A stretch of 42,463 nt of DNA from Streptomyces sp. DH37 (lineage in GTDB: Bacteria; Actinomycetota; Actinomycetes; Streptomycetales; Streptomycetaceae). The notes under the pieces are model-generated. The model had not been told where the DNA came from. It did not search any database and was given only the letters and a program-made list of their open reading frames with translations. A program made the position numbers and the translations under genes. Of this stretch, positions 31,087 through 38,917 are shown piece by piece (within the stretch, counting starts at the first letter, position 1; each line of letters begins with the position of its first letter). The stretch spans positions 1 through 42,463 of the forward strand of contig NZ_JARVKV010000063.1 in assembly GCF_029813835.1 (NCBI RefSeq), read 5' to 3'.

Positions 31087-32175
31087 CTACTGCTGCCGGA
31101 TGGCCCAGCCCCTCTCGCGCAGCGCCGCCGTCACGACGGGGGCGGCGCTGGGCTCGACCATGAGCTGGACGTGGCCGGCCTGCTGGCCGGTGGCGTGCTC
31201 GATCCGGACGTCCTCGATGTTGACGCCGGCCCGCCCGGCGTCGGCGAAGATGCGGGCCAGCTCGCCCGGCCGGTCGCTGATGAGCACGGCCACGGTCTCG
31301 TACGCGGCCGGGGCCTGCCCGTGCTTGCCCGGGATCCGGGCGCGGCCGCTGTTGCCGCGGCGCAGCACGTCCTCGATGCCCGCCGCCCCGTCGGTGCGCT
31401 TGGCGTCGTCGGCGGACTGCAGGGCGCGCAGCGCCCGCACCGTCTCCTCCAGGTCGCCGGCCACGGCGGCCAGGACGTCGGCCACGGGGCCGGGGTTGGC
31501 GGAGAGGATGTCGATCCACATGCGCGGGTCGGAGGCGGCGATCCGCGTCACGTCGCGGATGCCCTGGCCGCACAGGCGCACGGCCGTCTCGTCGGCGCCC
31601 TCCAGCCGGGCCGCGACCAGGCTGGACAGCAGCTGCGGGGTGTGCGAGACCAGGGCGACGGCCCGGTCGTGGGCGTCGGCGTCCATCACCACCGGGACGG
31701 CGCGGCAGAGCGAGACCAGCTCCAGCGCGAGGTTGAGCACCTCGGTGTCGGTCTCCGGGGTGGGCGTGAGCACCCAGGGGCGCCCCTCGAAGAGGTCGGC
31801 GGTGGCGCCCAGCGGGCCGGAGATCTCGCGCCCGGACATCGGGTGCGTGCCCAGGTAGGTGGTCAGGTCACAGCCCAGCGCCTCGGCCTCCCGGCGCGGT
31901 CCGCCCTTGACGCTGCCGACGTCCAGGTAGCCCCGGGCCGCCTTCCGGCGCTGGGCCGCGGCGAGGACGGCGGGGATGTGCGCGGGCGGCACGGCCACGA
32001 CGGCGAGGTCCACCGGCCCCTCGGGCGGCTGGTCGGTCCCCGCGCCCAGGGCGGCGGCGGTACGGGCCTGGTCGGCGTCGTGGTCCTCCAGGTGCACCCG
32101 CACCCCGCGCCCGGCGAGCGACAGTGCGATGGACGTGCCGATCAGTCCGGTGCCGATGACGAGGGCGGTCCTCAC
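31087..32175 (-). CDS. tyrA: Prephenate dehydrogenase with ACT domain
   Basis: Oxidatively decarboxylates prephenate to 4-hydroxyphenylpyruvate for tyrosine. The 362-residue protein has the NAD-binding GTGLIGTS (residues 8-15), GSVKGG, the catalytic THPMSGRE histidine and the VSHTPQLLS segment. A C-terminal ACT domain (about 290-362, VAVLISDRPGELARIF) is expected to give feedback by tyrosine. GTG at 32175 overlaps the chorismate mutase stop by 4 nt, so the two consecutive pathway enzymes are coupled. Confidence 0.96.
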   Translation of the reverse strand: MRTALVIGTGLIGTSIALSLAGRGVRVHLEDHDADQARTAAALGAGTDQPPEGPVDLAVVAVPPAHIPAVLAAAQRRKAARGYLDVGSVKGGPRREAEALGCDLTTYLGTHPMSGREISGPLGATADLFEGRPWVLTPTPETDTEVLNLALELVSLCRAVPVVMDADAHDRAVALVSHTPQLLSSLVAARLEGADETAVRLCGQGIRDVTRIAASDPRMWIDILSANPGPVADVLAAVAGDLEETVRALRALQSADDAKRTDGAAGIEDVLRRGNSGRARIPGKHGQAPAAYETVAVLISDRPGELARIFADAGRAGVNIEDVRIEHATGQQAGHVQLMVEPSAAPVVTAALRERGWAIRQQ

Positions 32176-32534
32176 TGGGCGACGTCCTCGCGCAGGGCCG
32201 CGGCGGCGCCGAGGTGGACGTGGGAGATCCCGGCCTTCGCCGGCGCGGTCTCGACGTGGGCGGGGACGCGGACCACGCGCGGCATGGCGCCGGTGACGTC
32301 CATCTCCTGCGCGCAGATCAGCGGCACGTCCACGATGCCCGGCCTGCGGGCCGCGGCGGCGGGGAAGTCGCTGCGCAGGTCGGGGGTGGCGGCGAACCAG
32401 ACGCTGGTCAGGTCCTCGGCCGTCAGCGCGTTGCGCTCCAGGATCGCGGTGAGCAGTTCCGAGACCCGCTCGTCCGTGTGCCCGGCCTCGTCCCTGTCCA
32501 ACTGCACGGCGCCCCGCACCGCTCGTACCGTCAC
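32172..32534 (-). CDS. aroH: Chorismate mutase, AroH type
   Basis: Rearranges chorismate to prephenate. A 120-residue monofunctional AroH-class (Bacillus-type) mutase: VRAVRGAVQLDRDE at the N terminus with the active-site arginine, LTSVWFAATPDLRSDFPAAAAR, and MPRVVRVPAHV near the end. GTG at 32534 has GGGGAG 7 nt upstream; a longer frame upstream is low-complexity and runs into the divergent gene. It is first in the aroH-tyrA-cmk-plsC series. Confidence 0.94.
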   Translation of the reverse strand: MTVRAVRGAVQLDRDEAGHTDERVSELLTAILERNALTAEDLTSVWFAATPDLRSDFPAAAARRPGIVDVPLICAQEMDVTGAMPRVVRVPAHVETAPAKAGISHVHLGAAAALREDVAQ

Positions 32535-32652
32535 CTGCTCGCTCCCCTGCGTCCGCGGCTGTGCTGCTGTCCCGACCAGCGTAGGGGCGTGCCGCGGCTG
32601 CCGTGTCCACCGCCCGCCCTGCGAGACGGCCGCGCGTGCCACAATCGCGGCC

Positions 32653-33417
32653 GTGTTCCCCGCGTCCTCCGCGTCTCCCGCGTCCTCCGCGTTCCCCGCG
32701 TCCGGCGTGCCCTCCGCCCCTCCGGCTCCCGCGCCGGCCGTCGTTCCGCACGACCTGGTGCGCGACCACACCGTCTACGCCTGCGTGATGGGCTCGCGCG
32801 CCTTCGGGCTGGCGACCGAGGACAGCGACACCGACCGGCGCGGTGTGTACGTGGCCCCGACGGCGCTGTTCTGGCGCCTGGACAAGCCGCCGACGCACGT
32901 GGACGGCCCGCGCCCGGAGGAGTTCTCCTGGGAGCTGGAGCGCTTCTGCTCGCTGGGGCTGCGCGCCAATCCCGGCATCCTGGAGTGCCTGCACTCCCCC
33001 CTGGTCGAGCGCGTCGACGACACCGGCCGGGAGTTCCTCGCCCTGCGCGGCGCCTTCCTCTCCCGGCAGGCGCACGGCACCTTCACCGGGTACGCCGAGG
33101 GACAGCGCCGCAGGCTGCGGGCGCGTCTGCGGACGCACGGCGAGGTGCGCTAGAAGCAGGTGACGCACCTGGCGCGACTGCTGCTGTCCTGCCGCGACCT
33201 GCTGCGCACCGGCGAACTCGTCCTCGACGTGGGCGCCCACCGCGACCGCCTGCTGGCGGTCCGGCGCGGCGAGGTGCCCTGGCCCGAGGTCGAGTCCTGG
33301 CTCGCCCGCCTCCGCGAGGAGGCGGACGGGGCCGCGGCCCGCAGTCCGCTGCCCGCCGAGCCGGACCGCGCCCGGGTGGAGGACTTCCTGGTCCGCGTCC
33401 GCCGCGCCCGCGTCTGA
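32653..33417 (+). pseudogene. Nucleotidyltransferase of the pol-beta superfamily, broken by an in-frame amber codon
   Basis: Two same-frame pieces form one protein of ~254 codons of the YcgL-like predicted nucleotidyltransferases. The first piece (166 codons) has the catalytic GSRAFGLATEDSDTDRRGVY (GS...DxD), PEEFSWELERFCSLGLRANPG and LHSPLVE. TAG at 33151-33153 then interrupts HGEVR-stop-KQVTHLARLLLSCRDLL, where relatives carry tryptophan, so TGG to TAG is the simplest change. The rest (LRTGELVLDVGAHRDRLLAVRRGEVPW) stays intact to 33417. A GTG at 33160 could restart translation of the second piece. GTG at 32653 follows CACAAT at 32640-32645, so the mRNA may be leaderless. Residues 1-20 are an Ala/Ser/Pro repeat. 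A recent mutation, a sequencing error or readthrough are all possible. Confidence 0.85.
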
Positions 33418-33543
33418 GCCGCCTGCCCGGCGGCCGTACGGGCGCGTACGGCCGGGGGCGGCGCTGCCCGGCGAGGGCGGGGCGCGGGTCGGGGAGACCG
33501 GCGGCCGGGACGGCCATGCCGCCCGTCCCGGCGGGCGCCCGGC

Positions 33544-33569
33544 GGCCCCGGCCAGGGATGTCCGGGGCC
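33544..33569. terminator. Terminator between nucleotidyltransferase and rluB
   Basis: GGCCCCGG (33544-33551) pairs with CCGGGGCC (33562-33569), loop 10 nt, in the 189-nt gap between convergent genes; 38 nt from the rluB stop. Confidence 0.55.
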
Positions 33570-33606
33570 GGGGCCGGAAGCCGGGCGGGGCTGAACGGCG
33601 TTGGGA

Positions 33607-34752
33607 CTAGAGGTCGACCTCCCGCATCAACATGCCGACCTCGGTGTTGGTCAGACGGCGCAGCCAGCCGGACTTCTGGTCGCCGAGCGCGATGGGGCCG
33701 AAACGGGTGCGCACCAGCTTGTCGACCGGGAAGCCGGTCTCGGCGAGCATGCGGCGGACGATGTGCTTGCGGCCCTCGTGGAGGGTGACCTCGACGAGGT
33801 AGTTCTTGCCGGTGTTCTCCACGACCTTGAAGTGGTCGGCGCGGGCGTAGCCGTCCTCCAGCTTCACGCCGTCCTTGAGCCGCTTGCCCAGGTCGCGCGG
33901 GATGGGGCCCTGGATGGCGGCGAGGTAGGTCTTCTGGACGCCGTAGCGGGGGTGGGTGAGGCGGTGGGCCAGCTCGCCGTGGTTGGTGAGCAGGATCAGG
34001 CCCTCGGTCTCGGTGTCGAGACGGCCGACGTGGAAGAGCCGGGTCTCGCGGTTGGTGACGTAGTCGCCCAGGCACTGGCGGCCCTCCGGGTCCTCCATGG
34101 AGGAGACGACGCCGGCGGGCTTGTTGAGCGCGAAGAACAGGTACGACTGCGTGGCGATCGTCAGGCCGTCGACCTTGATCTCGTCCTTCTCCGGGTCCAC
34201 GCGCAGGCCCTGCTCGGTGACGATCTCGCCGTTGACCTCCACGCGGCGCTGGTCGATCAGCTCCTCGCAGGCGCGGCGCGAGCCCATGCCGGCGCGGGCC
34301 AGGACCTTCTGCAGCCGCTCGCCCTCCGCCTCGCCGAAGGTCTTGGGGAGCTTGAGCGCCGGCTTGGCGTGCCGGGCGCGGTTGCGCTCCTCGATCTGCG
34401 CCTCGTACTCGCGGGGGCGGGACGGGGCCGAGCGCCCGCGGTCGCCGCTCCGGGCGCCGCCCTTGCCTCCGGCTCCGGGCCCCCCGGTCCTGGCTCCGGG
34501 CCTGCCCCCGGTCCCGGCCCCGGACTTGGCCCCGGTCCTGGGACCGCCCTGGGAGGCGCCCCTGGGCGCCTGTCCCTGTCCCTGCCCTTGTCCCTGCCCC
34601 TTGGGCCTGCCGGGCCTGTCGGGTCCGCCGCCGGTGCCGGCGTCGTACCGGCGCTCCTCGGGGCGGGGGCGTCCCGCGCGCTTCTGCCTGTCGTCGCGGC
34701 TGTTGCCCGCGCCCCGGTAGTTCCGGTTGCTGTTCCTGCCGCTGCTTCGCAT
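33607..34752 (-). CDS. rluB: 23S rRNA pseudouridine synthase RluB-type
   Basis: A 381-residue RsuA/RluB-family enzyme, expected to make a pseudouridine in domain V of 23S rRNA. The S4 RNA-binding domain (GERLQKVLARAGMGSRRACEELI) starts near residue 143. The catalytic aspartate is in HVGRLDTETEGLILLTNHG, and the C-terminal HEGRKHIVRRML is typical. The first ~135 residues are a Gly/Arg/Gln-rich disordered extension with a GQGQGQGQ repeat, likely RNA-binding. ATG at 34752 is chosen (GGAA 7 nt upstream); a TTG directly before it is an alternative. It lies 22 nt after scpB. Confidence 0.94.
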   Translation of the reverse strand: MRSSGRNSNRNYRGAGNSRDDRQKRAGRPRPEERRYDAGTGGGPDRPGRPKGQGQGQGQGQAPRGASQGGPRTGAKSGAGTGGRPGARTGGPGAGGKGGARSGDRGRSAPSRPREYEAQIEERNRARHAKPALKLPKTFGEAEGERLQKVLARAGMGSRRACEELIDQRRVEVNGEIVTEQGLRVDPEKDEIKVDGLTIATQSYLFFALNKPAGVVSSMEDPEGRQCLGDYVTNRETRLFHVGRLDTETEGLILLTNHGELAHRLTHPRYGVQKTYLAAIQGPIPRDLGKRLKDGVKLEDGYARADHFKVVENTGKNYLVEVTLHEGRKHIVRRMLAETGFPVDKLVRTRFGPIALGDQKSGWLRRLTNTEVGMLMREVDL

Positions 34753-34774
34753 CAAGGTTTCCGTCTAACTGTCT

Positions 34775-35473
34775 CTACGTCTGGGAATCGCCGCTGTCGT
34801 CCACGTCGAACGACGGCACACCCTCCTGGCTCTCCGCCTCGACCGCGTCCGCCTCCGGGAGGAAGGGCGCCAGCTCCGGAAGCTCGTCCAGACCGCGCAG
34901 GCCCATCCGCTCCAGGAAGTAGTTCGTCGTCCTGTACAGGATCGCACCTGTTTCGGGTTCCGTGCCCGCCTCCTCGACCAGACCGCGCTGGAGGAGGGTG
35001 CGCATGACCCCGTCGCAGTTCACGCCGCGCACCGCCGAGACCCGCGAGCGGCTGACCGGTTGACGGTACGCGACCACGGCCAGGGTCTCCAGCGCGGCCT
35101 GGGTGAGCCGGGCCTGCTGGCCGTCCAGGACGAAGCCCTCGACGGCGTCGGCGTACGCGGGGCGGGTGTAGAACCGCCAGCCGCCCGCGACCAGCCGCAG
35201 GTCGAAGCCGCGGCCCTGCCGGGTGTACTCGTCGGACAGCTCGCGCAGCGCCACGGCGACCGCGCGGCGGGGCCGCTGGAGGACCCTGGACAGGTGCTCC
35301 TCGGTGGCCGGCTCGTCGACGACCATCAGCACCGCCTCCAGGGCGGGCTTGAGGTCCAGCTCGGCGACGGCGGAGGCACCGGTCGGCGGGCGGGGCTCCT
35401 TCCCCGGCGTCCCCGGCACCCCTGACACCCCCGGTTCGCCCGTGTCCGTGCCCGTGCCCGTGCCCGTGTTCAT
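34775..35473 (-). CDS. scpB: Condensin subunit ScpB
   Basis: A 232-residue winged-helix kleisin partner of the SMC-ScpAB complex that loads on and compacts the chromosome. Core: LKPALEAVLMVVDEPATEEHLSRVL, GWRFYTRPAYADAVEGFV, LTQAALETLAVVAYRQPVSRSRVSAVRGVNCDGVMRTLLQRGLVEE. The N-terminal ~35 residues begin MNTGTGTGTDTGE, encoded by a hexamer repeat (about 35443-35472). ATG at 35473 overlaps the scpA stop by 4 nt (ATGA). The C terminus is acidic. Confidence 0.96.
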   Translation of the reverse strand: MNTGTGTGTDTGEPGVSGVPGTPGKEPRPPTGASAVAELDLKPALEAVLMVVDEPATEEHLSRVLQRPRRAVAVALRELSDEYTRQGRGFDLRLVAGGWRFYTRPAYADAVEGFVLDGQQARLTQAALETLAVVAYRQPVSRSRVSAVRGVNCDGVMRTLLQRGLVEEAGTEPETGAILYRTTNYFLERMGLRGLDELPELAPFLPEADAVEAESQEGVPSFDVDDSGDSQT

Positions 35474-36660
35474 CTGCGGCCGTCCTTCCCGTCGCCGTCG
35501 CCGTCGCCCCCGTCTGTGCCGTCGCCCGCGTCGAACTCGTCGGTGACCAGCGGTCGCGTCTCCTCCCCGCCGCTCCAGCGCACGGTGAGGGTGCCCAGGG
35601 CCTCCTCCTGGTCGAGGACGACCACGCGCTCCCGGTACAGCTCCAGCAGCGCCAGGAAGCGGGCGACGACGGTGAGGGTGTCGCCCGCGTCCTCGGTGAG
35701 CGCCGCGAAGCTCGCCTCGCCCAGCTCCCGCAGCCGGGCCACCACGATCTCCGCCTGTTCGCGCACGCTGACCAGGGGGGCGTGGATGTGGTCGACGTAC
35801 ACCTGCGGTTCCGGTCTGGGCTGCATCGCCTTGACCGCGAGCCGGGCGAAGCCCTCGGGGCCGATGCTGATGACCACCTCGGGCAGCAGTTCGGCGTGGT
35901 GCGGTTCCAGTCCCACCGTACGGGGGTGGCGGCGGGACTCGGCGGCCAGGCGCTCGCCGAAGACCGCGGCGACCTGCTTGTAGGCGCGGTACTGCAGCAG
36001 CCGGGCAAAGAGCAGGTCGCGCGCCTCGAGCAGGGCGAGGTCGGCCTCGTCCTCGACCTCGGCGGCGGGCAGCAGCCGCGCGGCCTTCAGGTCGAGCAGG
36101 GTGGCGGCGACGACCAGGAACTCGGTGGCCTGGTCCAGGTCCCAGTCGGGGCCCATGGCCCGGATGTGGGCCGTGAACTCGTCGGTGACCTTCGACAGCG
36201 CCACCTCCGTGACGTCCAGCTTGTGCTTGGAGATGAGCTGGAGGAGCAGGTCGAAGGGGCCCTCGAAGTTGTCCAGGACGACCTTGAAGCGGCCGTCGTC
36301 CGGCTCGGCCCCGCCCTCGGCGGGGCCGCCGCCGGGATCACCGCCGGAATCGCCACCGGGATCGCCACCGGAATCACCGCCGGGTTCCGCGGGCTCCGGG
36401 ACGCGCCCGGCCTCGGGAGGGCTCTCCGGCCGCTGTTCCGGCGCCGCTACGGGCTCCCCCGTTGCCGGCTCGGGCACGGGCCCGGGACCGGCCGGTCCGG
36501 CCGTGTCCGGCTCCCCCGCCGGTCCGCGCTCGGGCACGGGCTCCGGTGACGGTGGCGGTGGCGGCGGGGCGGCGGGGGCGGCCGGTGCCGCCCCCGGCCC
36601 CCGGCCCAGTGGGCGGCGGGAGCGCCGGGGGTTCGGCACGGGGTCGTCGGCGGTCGGCAT
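35470..36660 (-). CDS. scpA: Condensin kleisin subunit ScpA
   Basis: ScpA bridges the SMC heads. The core of this 396-residue protein begins near 122 (FKVVLDNFEGPFDLLLQLISKHKLDVTEVALSKVTDEF) with LDQATEFLVVAATLLDLKAARLLP, the linker region, and a C-terminal winged helix (FLALLELYRERVVVLDQEEALGTLTV). The first ~120 residues are Pro/Glu/Gly-rich and disordered, with GGDSGGDPGGD repeats, and the extreme C terminus is GDGDGDG-rich. ATG at 36660 has only a weak ribosome site. It lies 26 nt after the RHH-like gene, so it is in the parA operon. Confidence 0.95.
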   Translation of the reverse strand: MPTADDPVPNPRRSRRPLGRGPGAAPAAPAAPPPPPPSPEPVPERGPAGEPDTAGPAGPGPVPEPATGEPVAAPEQRPESPPEAGRVPEPAEPGGDSGGDPGGDSGGDPGGGPAEGGAEPDDGRFKVVLDNFEGPFDLLLQLISKHKLDVTEVALSKVTDEFTAHIRAMGPDWDLDQATEFLVVAATLLDLKAARLLPAAEVEDEADLALLEARDLLFARLLQYRAYKQVAAVFGERLAAESRRHPRTVGLEPHHAELLPEVVISIGPEGFARLAVKAMQPRPEPQVYVDHIHAPLVSVREQAEIVVARLRELGEASFAALTEDAGDTLTVVARFLALLELYRERVVVLDQEEALGTLTVRWSGGEETRPLVTDEFDAGDGTDGGDGDGDGKDGRR

Positions 36661-36686
36661 CGCGGGGCAGGCTACCGCCCCGCGGA

Positions 36687-37322
36687 TCAGCGCCCGCGCA
36701 GGCGGCGTACCAGGATGCTCGCGTCGCCGCGCGACTCCAGGTCGGCGAGGACCACGGCGACCGCCTCGCGGACGATCCGGCCGCGGTCCACGGCCAGGCC
36801 GTGCTCGCCGCGGAGCACCAGCCGGGCGTGTTCGAGGTCCATCAGCTCCTCGGCGGAGACGTAGACCGTGATCTTCTCGTCGTGGCGCTCGCGTCCGCTG
36901 GGGCGCCGGGCCGCGGGCCTGCCGCGCCGGGGCGCCGCCGCACCCACCGCCGTACGGCCCCGGGCCTGGCCCCGGGCGCCGCCCGCGGCGGGCTGGGCCG
37001 GAGGCTGGGCCGTGCCCCGGCGGCCCTCGGCCGCGTCGCGGCCGTCGCCGCGCCCGGCGTTCTGGCCGGGCACCGGGGCCTGGCGGGGGCCGCGGCCGCT
37101 GTGGCCGCCGGCGTCCGGGGCGTCGGCGGTGTCCGCCGCGCGCTCCGGGCCGTCGCCGTCGCCCGCCGGGGCGTGTTCGCCCGCGGTGCCCTGCCCGCCC
37201 GCCGGAGCGGGGAGCCGGGAGGCGGCGGAGGAGTCGCCGCCGGTGTGCTGGTGGGGGGTCGACGGCTGGACCGGGGACCCCCCGGTGGAACGGAACAGTT
37301 CGTCGGCTGCCGGGAGACTCAC
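36687..37322 (-). CDS. ParA-linked protein with C-terminal ribbon-helix-helix-like domain
   Basis: A 211-residue protein between parA and scpA. Residues ~1-140 are disordered (Gly/Pro/Ala/Gln). The basic stretch AAPRRGRPAARRPSGRERHDE leads into a compact C-terminal domain: KITVYVSAEELMDLEHARLVL, DRGRIVREAVAVVLADLESRGD. A short strand followed by two helices fits a ribbon-helix-helix DNA-binding fold. GTG at 37322 overlaps the parA stop by 4 nt (GTGA). It is absent from the mycobacterial parA-scpA order as I recall it. I infer a DNA-binding partner that could play the ParB role for this ParA; this is untested. Confidence 0.75.
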   Translation of the reverse strand: MSLPAADELFRSTGGSPVQPSTPHQHTGGDSSAASRLPAPAGGQGTAGEHAPAGDGDGPERAADTADAPDAGGHSGRGPRQAPVPGQNAGRGDGRDAAEGRRGTAQPPAQPAAGGARGQARGRTAVGAAAPRRGRPAARRPSGRERHDEKITVYVSAEELMDLEHARLVLRGEHGLAVDRGRIVREAVAVVLADLESRGDASILVRRLRGR

Positions 37323-38500
37323 TCGGCGTGGCACCGGGCGAGCACCTCCCTGGCGAGCTGGCGGTAGGCGGCGGCGCCGACGGAGTTGGAGGCGTACGTG
37401 GTGATCGGCTCGCCGGCGACCGTGGTCTCCGGGAAGCGGACCGTGCGCCCGATGACGGTGTGGTACACGTTGTCGTCGAACGCCTCGACCACGCGCGCGA
37501 GCACCTCCCTGCTGTGCACGGTGCGCGAGTCGTACATCGTCGCCAGGATGCCGTCGAGCTCCAGCTCCGGGTTGAGCCGCTCCTGGACCTTCTCGATCGT
37601 CTCGGTCAGCAGCGCCACACCGCGCAGCGCGAAGAACTCGCACTCCAGCGGCACGATCACCTTGTGCGCGGCGGTCAGCGCGTTGACGGTGAGCAGACCG
37701 AGGGACGGCTGGCAGTCGATGACGATGAAGTCGTAGTCGGGCAGCAGCGGCGCCAGGGCGCGCTGGAGCGTCGACTCGCGGGCGACCTCGCTGACGAGCT
37801 GCACCTCGGCCGCGGACAGGTCGATGTTGCTGGGCAGCAGGTCCATGCCCGCCACCGCCGTCTTCAGCAGCACCTCGTCCGCCGACATGCCCCGCTCCAT
37901 GAGCAGGTTGTAGACGGTCAGGTCCAGCTCCATCGGGTTGACGCCGAGGCCGACGGAGAGGGCGCCCTGGGGGTCGAAGTCCACCAGCAGCACCCGGCGG
38001 CCGTACTCGGCGAGCGCGGCGCCCAGGTTGATGGTCGAGGTGGTCTTGCCGACCCCGCCCTTCTGGTTGCACATCGCGATGATCTTCGCCGGGCCGTGCT
38101 CGGTGACCGGGCCGGGGATCGGGAAGTACGGCAGCGGACGGCCCGTGGGGCCGATGCGCTCGCGGCGCTGCCGCGCGGCGTCGGGCGCGAGGGTGGCCGC
38201 GTACTCGGGGTCGGGTTCGTACTCCGCGTCGGGGTCGTAGAAGTGCCCCTCGGGGAGTTCTTCGTACCGGGGTTCCGCGTGGTCGGCCGGCCGGCCGGTC
38301 TCGCCGCCCCGGTGGTCGGCGGCCATGGCGTTCGCTTGGTGGCCGTCCATGCTCTGATGGGCTGTCATGCTCGCCTGGTTCTGGTGGGCTGCGAAAGTCT
38401 GGACAGCGACGGAGCCGACGGCCTTGAGTCCCGAGGGGCCGTGGCCCCGCGAAGGCATTCCTGGTTGACCACCCCGGGGAGTAAATGTCGACTCATTCAC
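37319..38500 (-). CDS. parA: ParA/Soj-family ATPase
   Basis: A 393-residue Walker ATPase of the chromosome partition family, encoded outside the usual parAB locus. After ~140 disordered residues the ATPase begins AKIIAMCNQKGGVGKTTS, a deviant Walker A with both lysines (KGGVGKT). Next come LLVDFDPQGALSVGLG, a Walker B segment YDFIVIDCQPSLGLLT, and a C-terminal PITTYASNSVGAAAYRQLAREV. GTG at 38500 has AGGAGG 11 nt upstream. This gene with scpAB-rluB matches Rv1708-Rv1711 of M. tuberculosis. No ParB or parS site is seen nearby, but an RHH-like protein follows. Confidence 0.93.
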   Translation of the reverse strand: MNESTFTPRGGQPGMPSRGHGPSGLKAVGSVAVQTFAAHQNQASMTAHQSMDGHQANAMAADHRGGETGRPADHAEPRYEELPEGHFYDPDAEYEPDPEYAATLAPDAARQRRERIGPTGRPLPYFPIPGPVTEHGPAKIIAMCNQKGGVGKTTSTINLGAALAEYGRRVLLVDFDPQGALSVGLGVNPMELDLTVYNLLMERGMSADEVLLKTAVAGMDLLPSNIDLSAAEVQLVSEVARESTLQRALAPLLPDYDFIVIDCQPSLGLLTVNALTAAHKVIVPLECEFFALRGVALLTETIEKVQERLNPELELDGILATMYDSRTVHSREVLARVVEAFDDNVYHTVIGRTVRFPETTVAGEPITTYASNSVGAAAYRQLAREVLARCHAE

Positions 38501-38572
38501 AAGTCGTCCTACCTCCTTGGTGACCAGGAAACTTCTAGACAGGTCAGCGTGGCACCATGCCGATGATTGGCG

Positions 38573-38602
38573 ACTCTATGGCGTGTCGGCGGTCCGCAGC
38601 AA
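38573..38602 (-). promoter_or_regulatory. Candidate promoter of the parA operon
   Basis: On the minus strand TTGCTG (-35) and TAGAGT (-10) are 18 nt apart, giving a leader of ~65 nt. Confidence 0.45.
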
Positions 38603-38791
38603 CACAATCCGCCGTAGACGGCCGGATGTGTCGGCGACCATGTACCCGTCTGTCAAGGGCGTAACAGCCGCGCGGGCAGGGTCGCACAGAGGCGCGAAAG
38701 GGGCAAAGGGCGACGATCGCGGCGAGTTGACGGCGCGTCGGCCGCGTCGAGCCGGGTCGGCCCGGGGCCGGCGGGCGTACGGGAGAGGCAG

Positions 38792-38827
38792 CCGGCCGGA
38801 ACCCGGGGGCGCCCGGGTTCCGGCCGG
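38792..38827 (-). terminator. Terminator after ald
   Basis: A perfect 16-bp stem (38792-38807 with 38812-38827) with a 4-nt loop, 90 nt past the ald stop. Confidence 0.8.
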
Positions 38828-38835
38828 TGATGCGG

Positions 38836-38885
38836 CGGTGACGGCGTTGACGGGTGACGTTGACGTACGCCGTTGACCGTCACCG
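38836..38885. repeat. Inverted repeat with internal GTTGAC repeats
   Basis: CGGTGACGG (38836-38844) and CCGTCACCG (38877-38885) are perfect complements. The interval contains three GTTGAC units. It sits between the ald stop and its terminator; function unknown. Confidence 0.45.
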
Positions 38886-38917
38886 GCGCTCCGTATGACG
38901 ACTTGTCTACCGGATCG

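Larger units (their letters stand above)
38501..38917 (-). promoter_or_regulatory. Intergenic region upstream of parA
   Basis: 417 nt between ald and parA, both on the minus strand, with no gene. It holds the ald terminator (38792-38827), an inverted repeat next to the ald stop, and a less GC-rich part (38510-38660) carrying the candidate parA promoter. No parS-like (TGTTTCACGTGAAACA) sequence is present. Confidence 0.55.

Noticed and set aside
38501..38917. A parS site near the ParA gene
   Set aside because: No sequence close to TGTTTCACGTGAAACA is present; this ParA is not part of a standard parABS locus.
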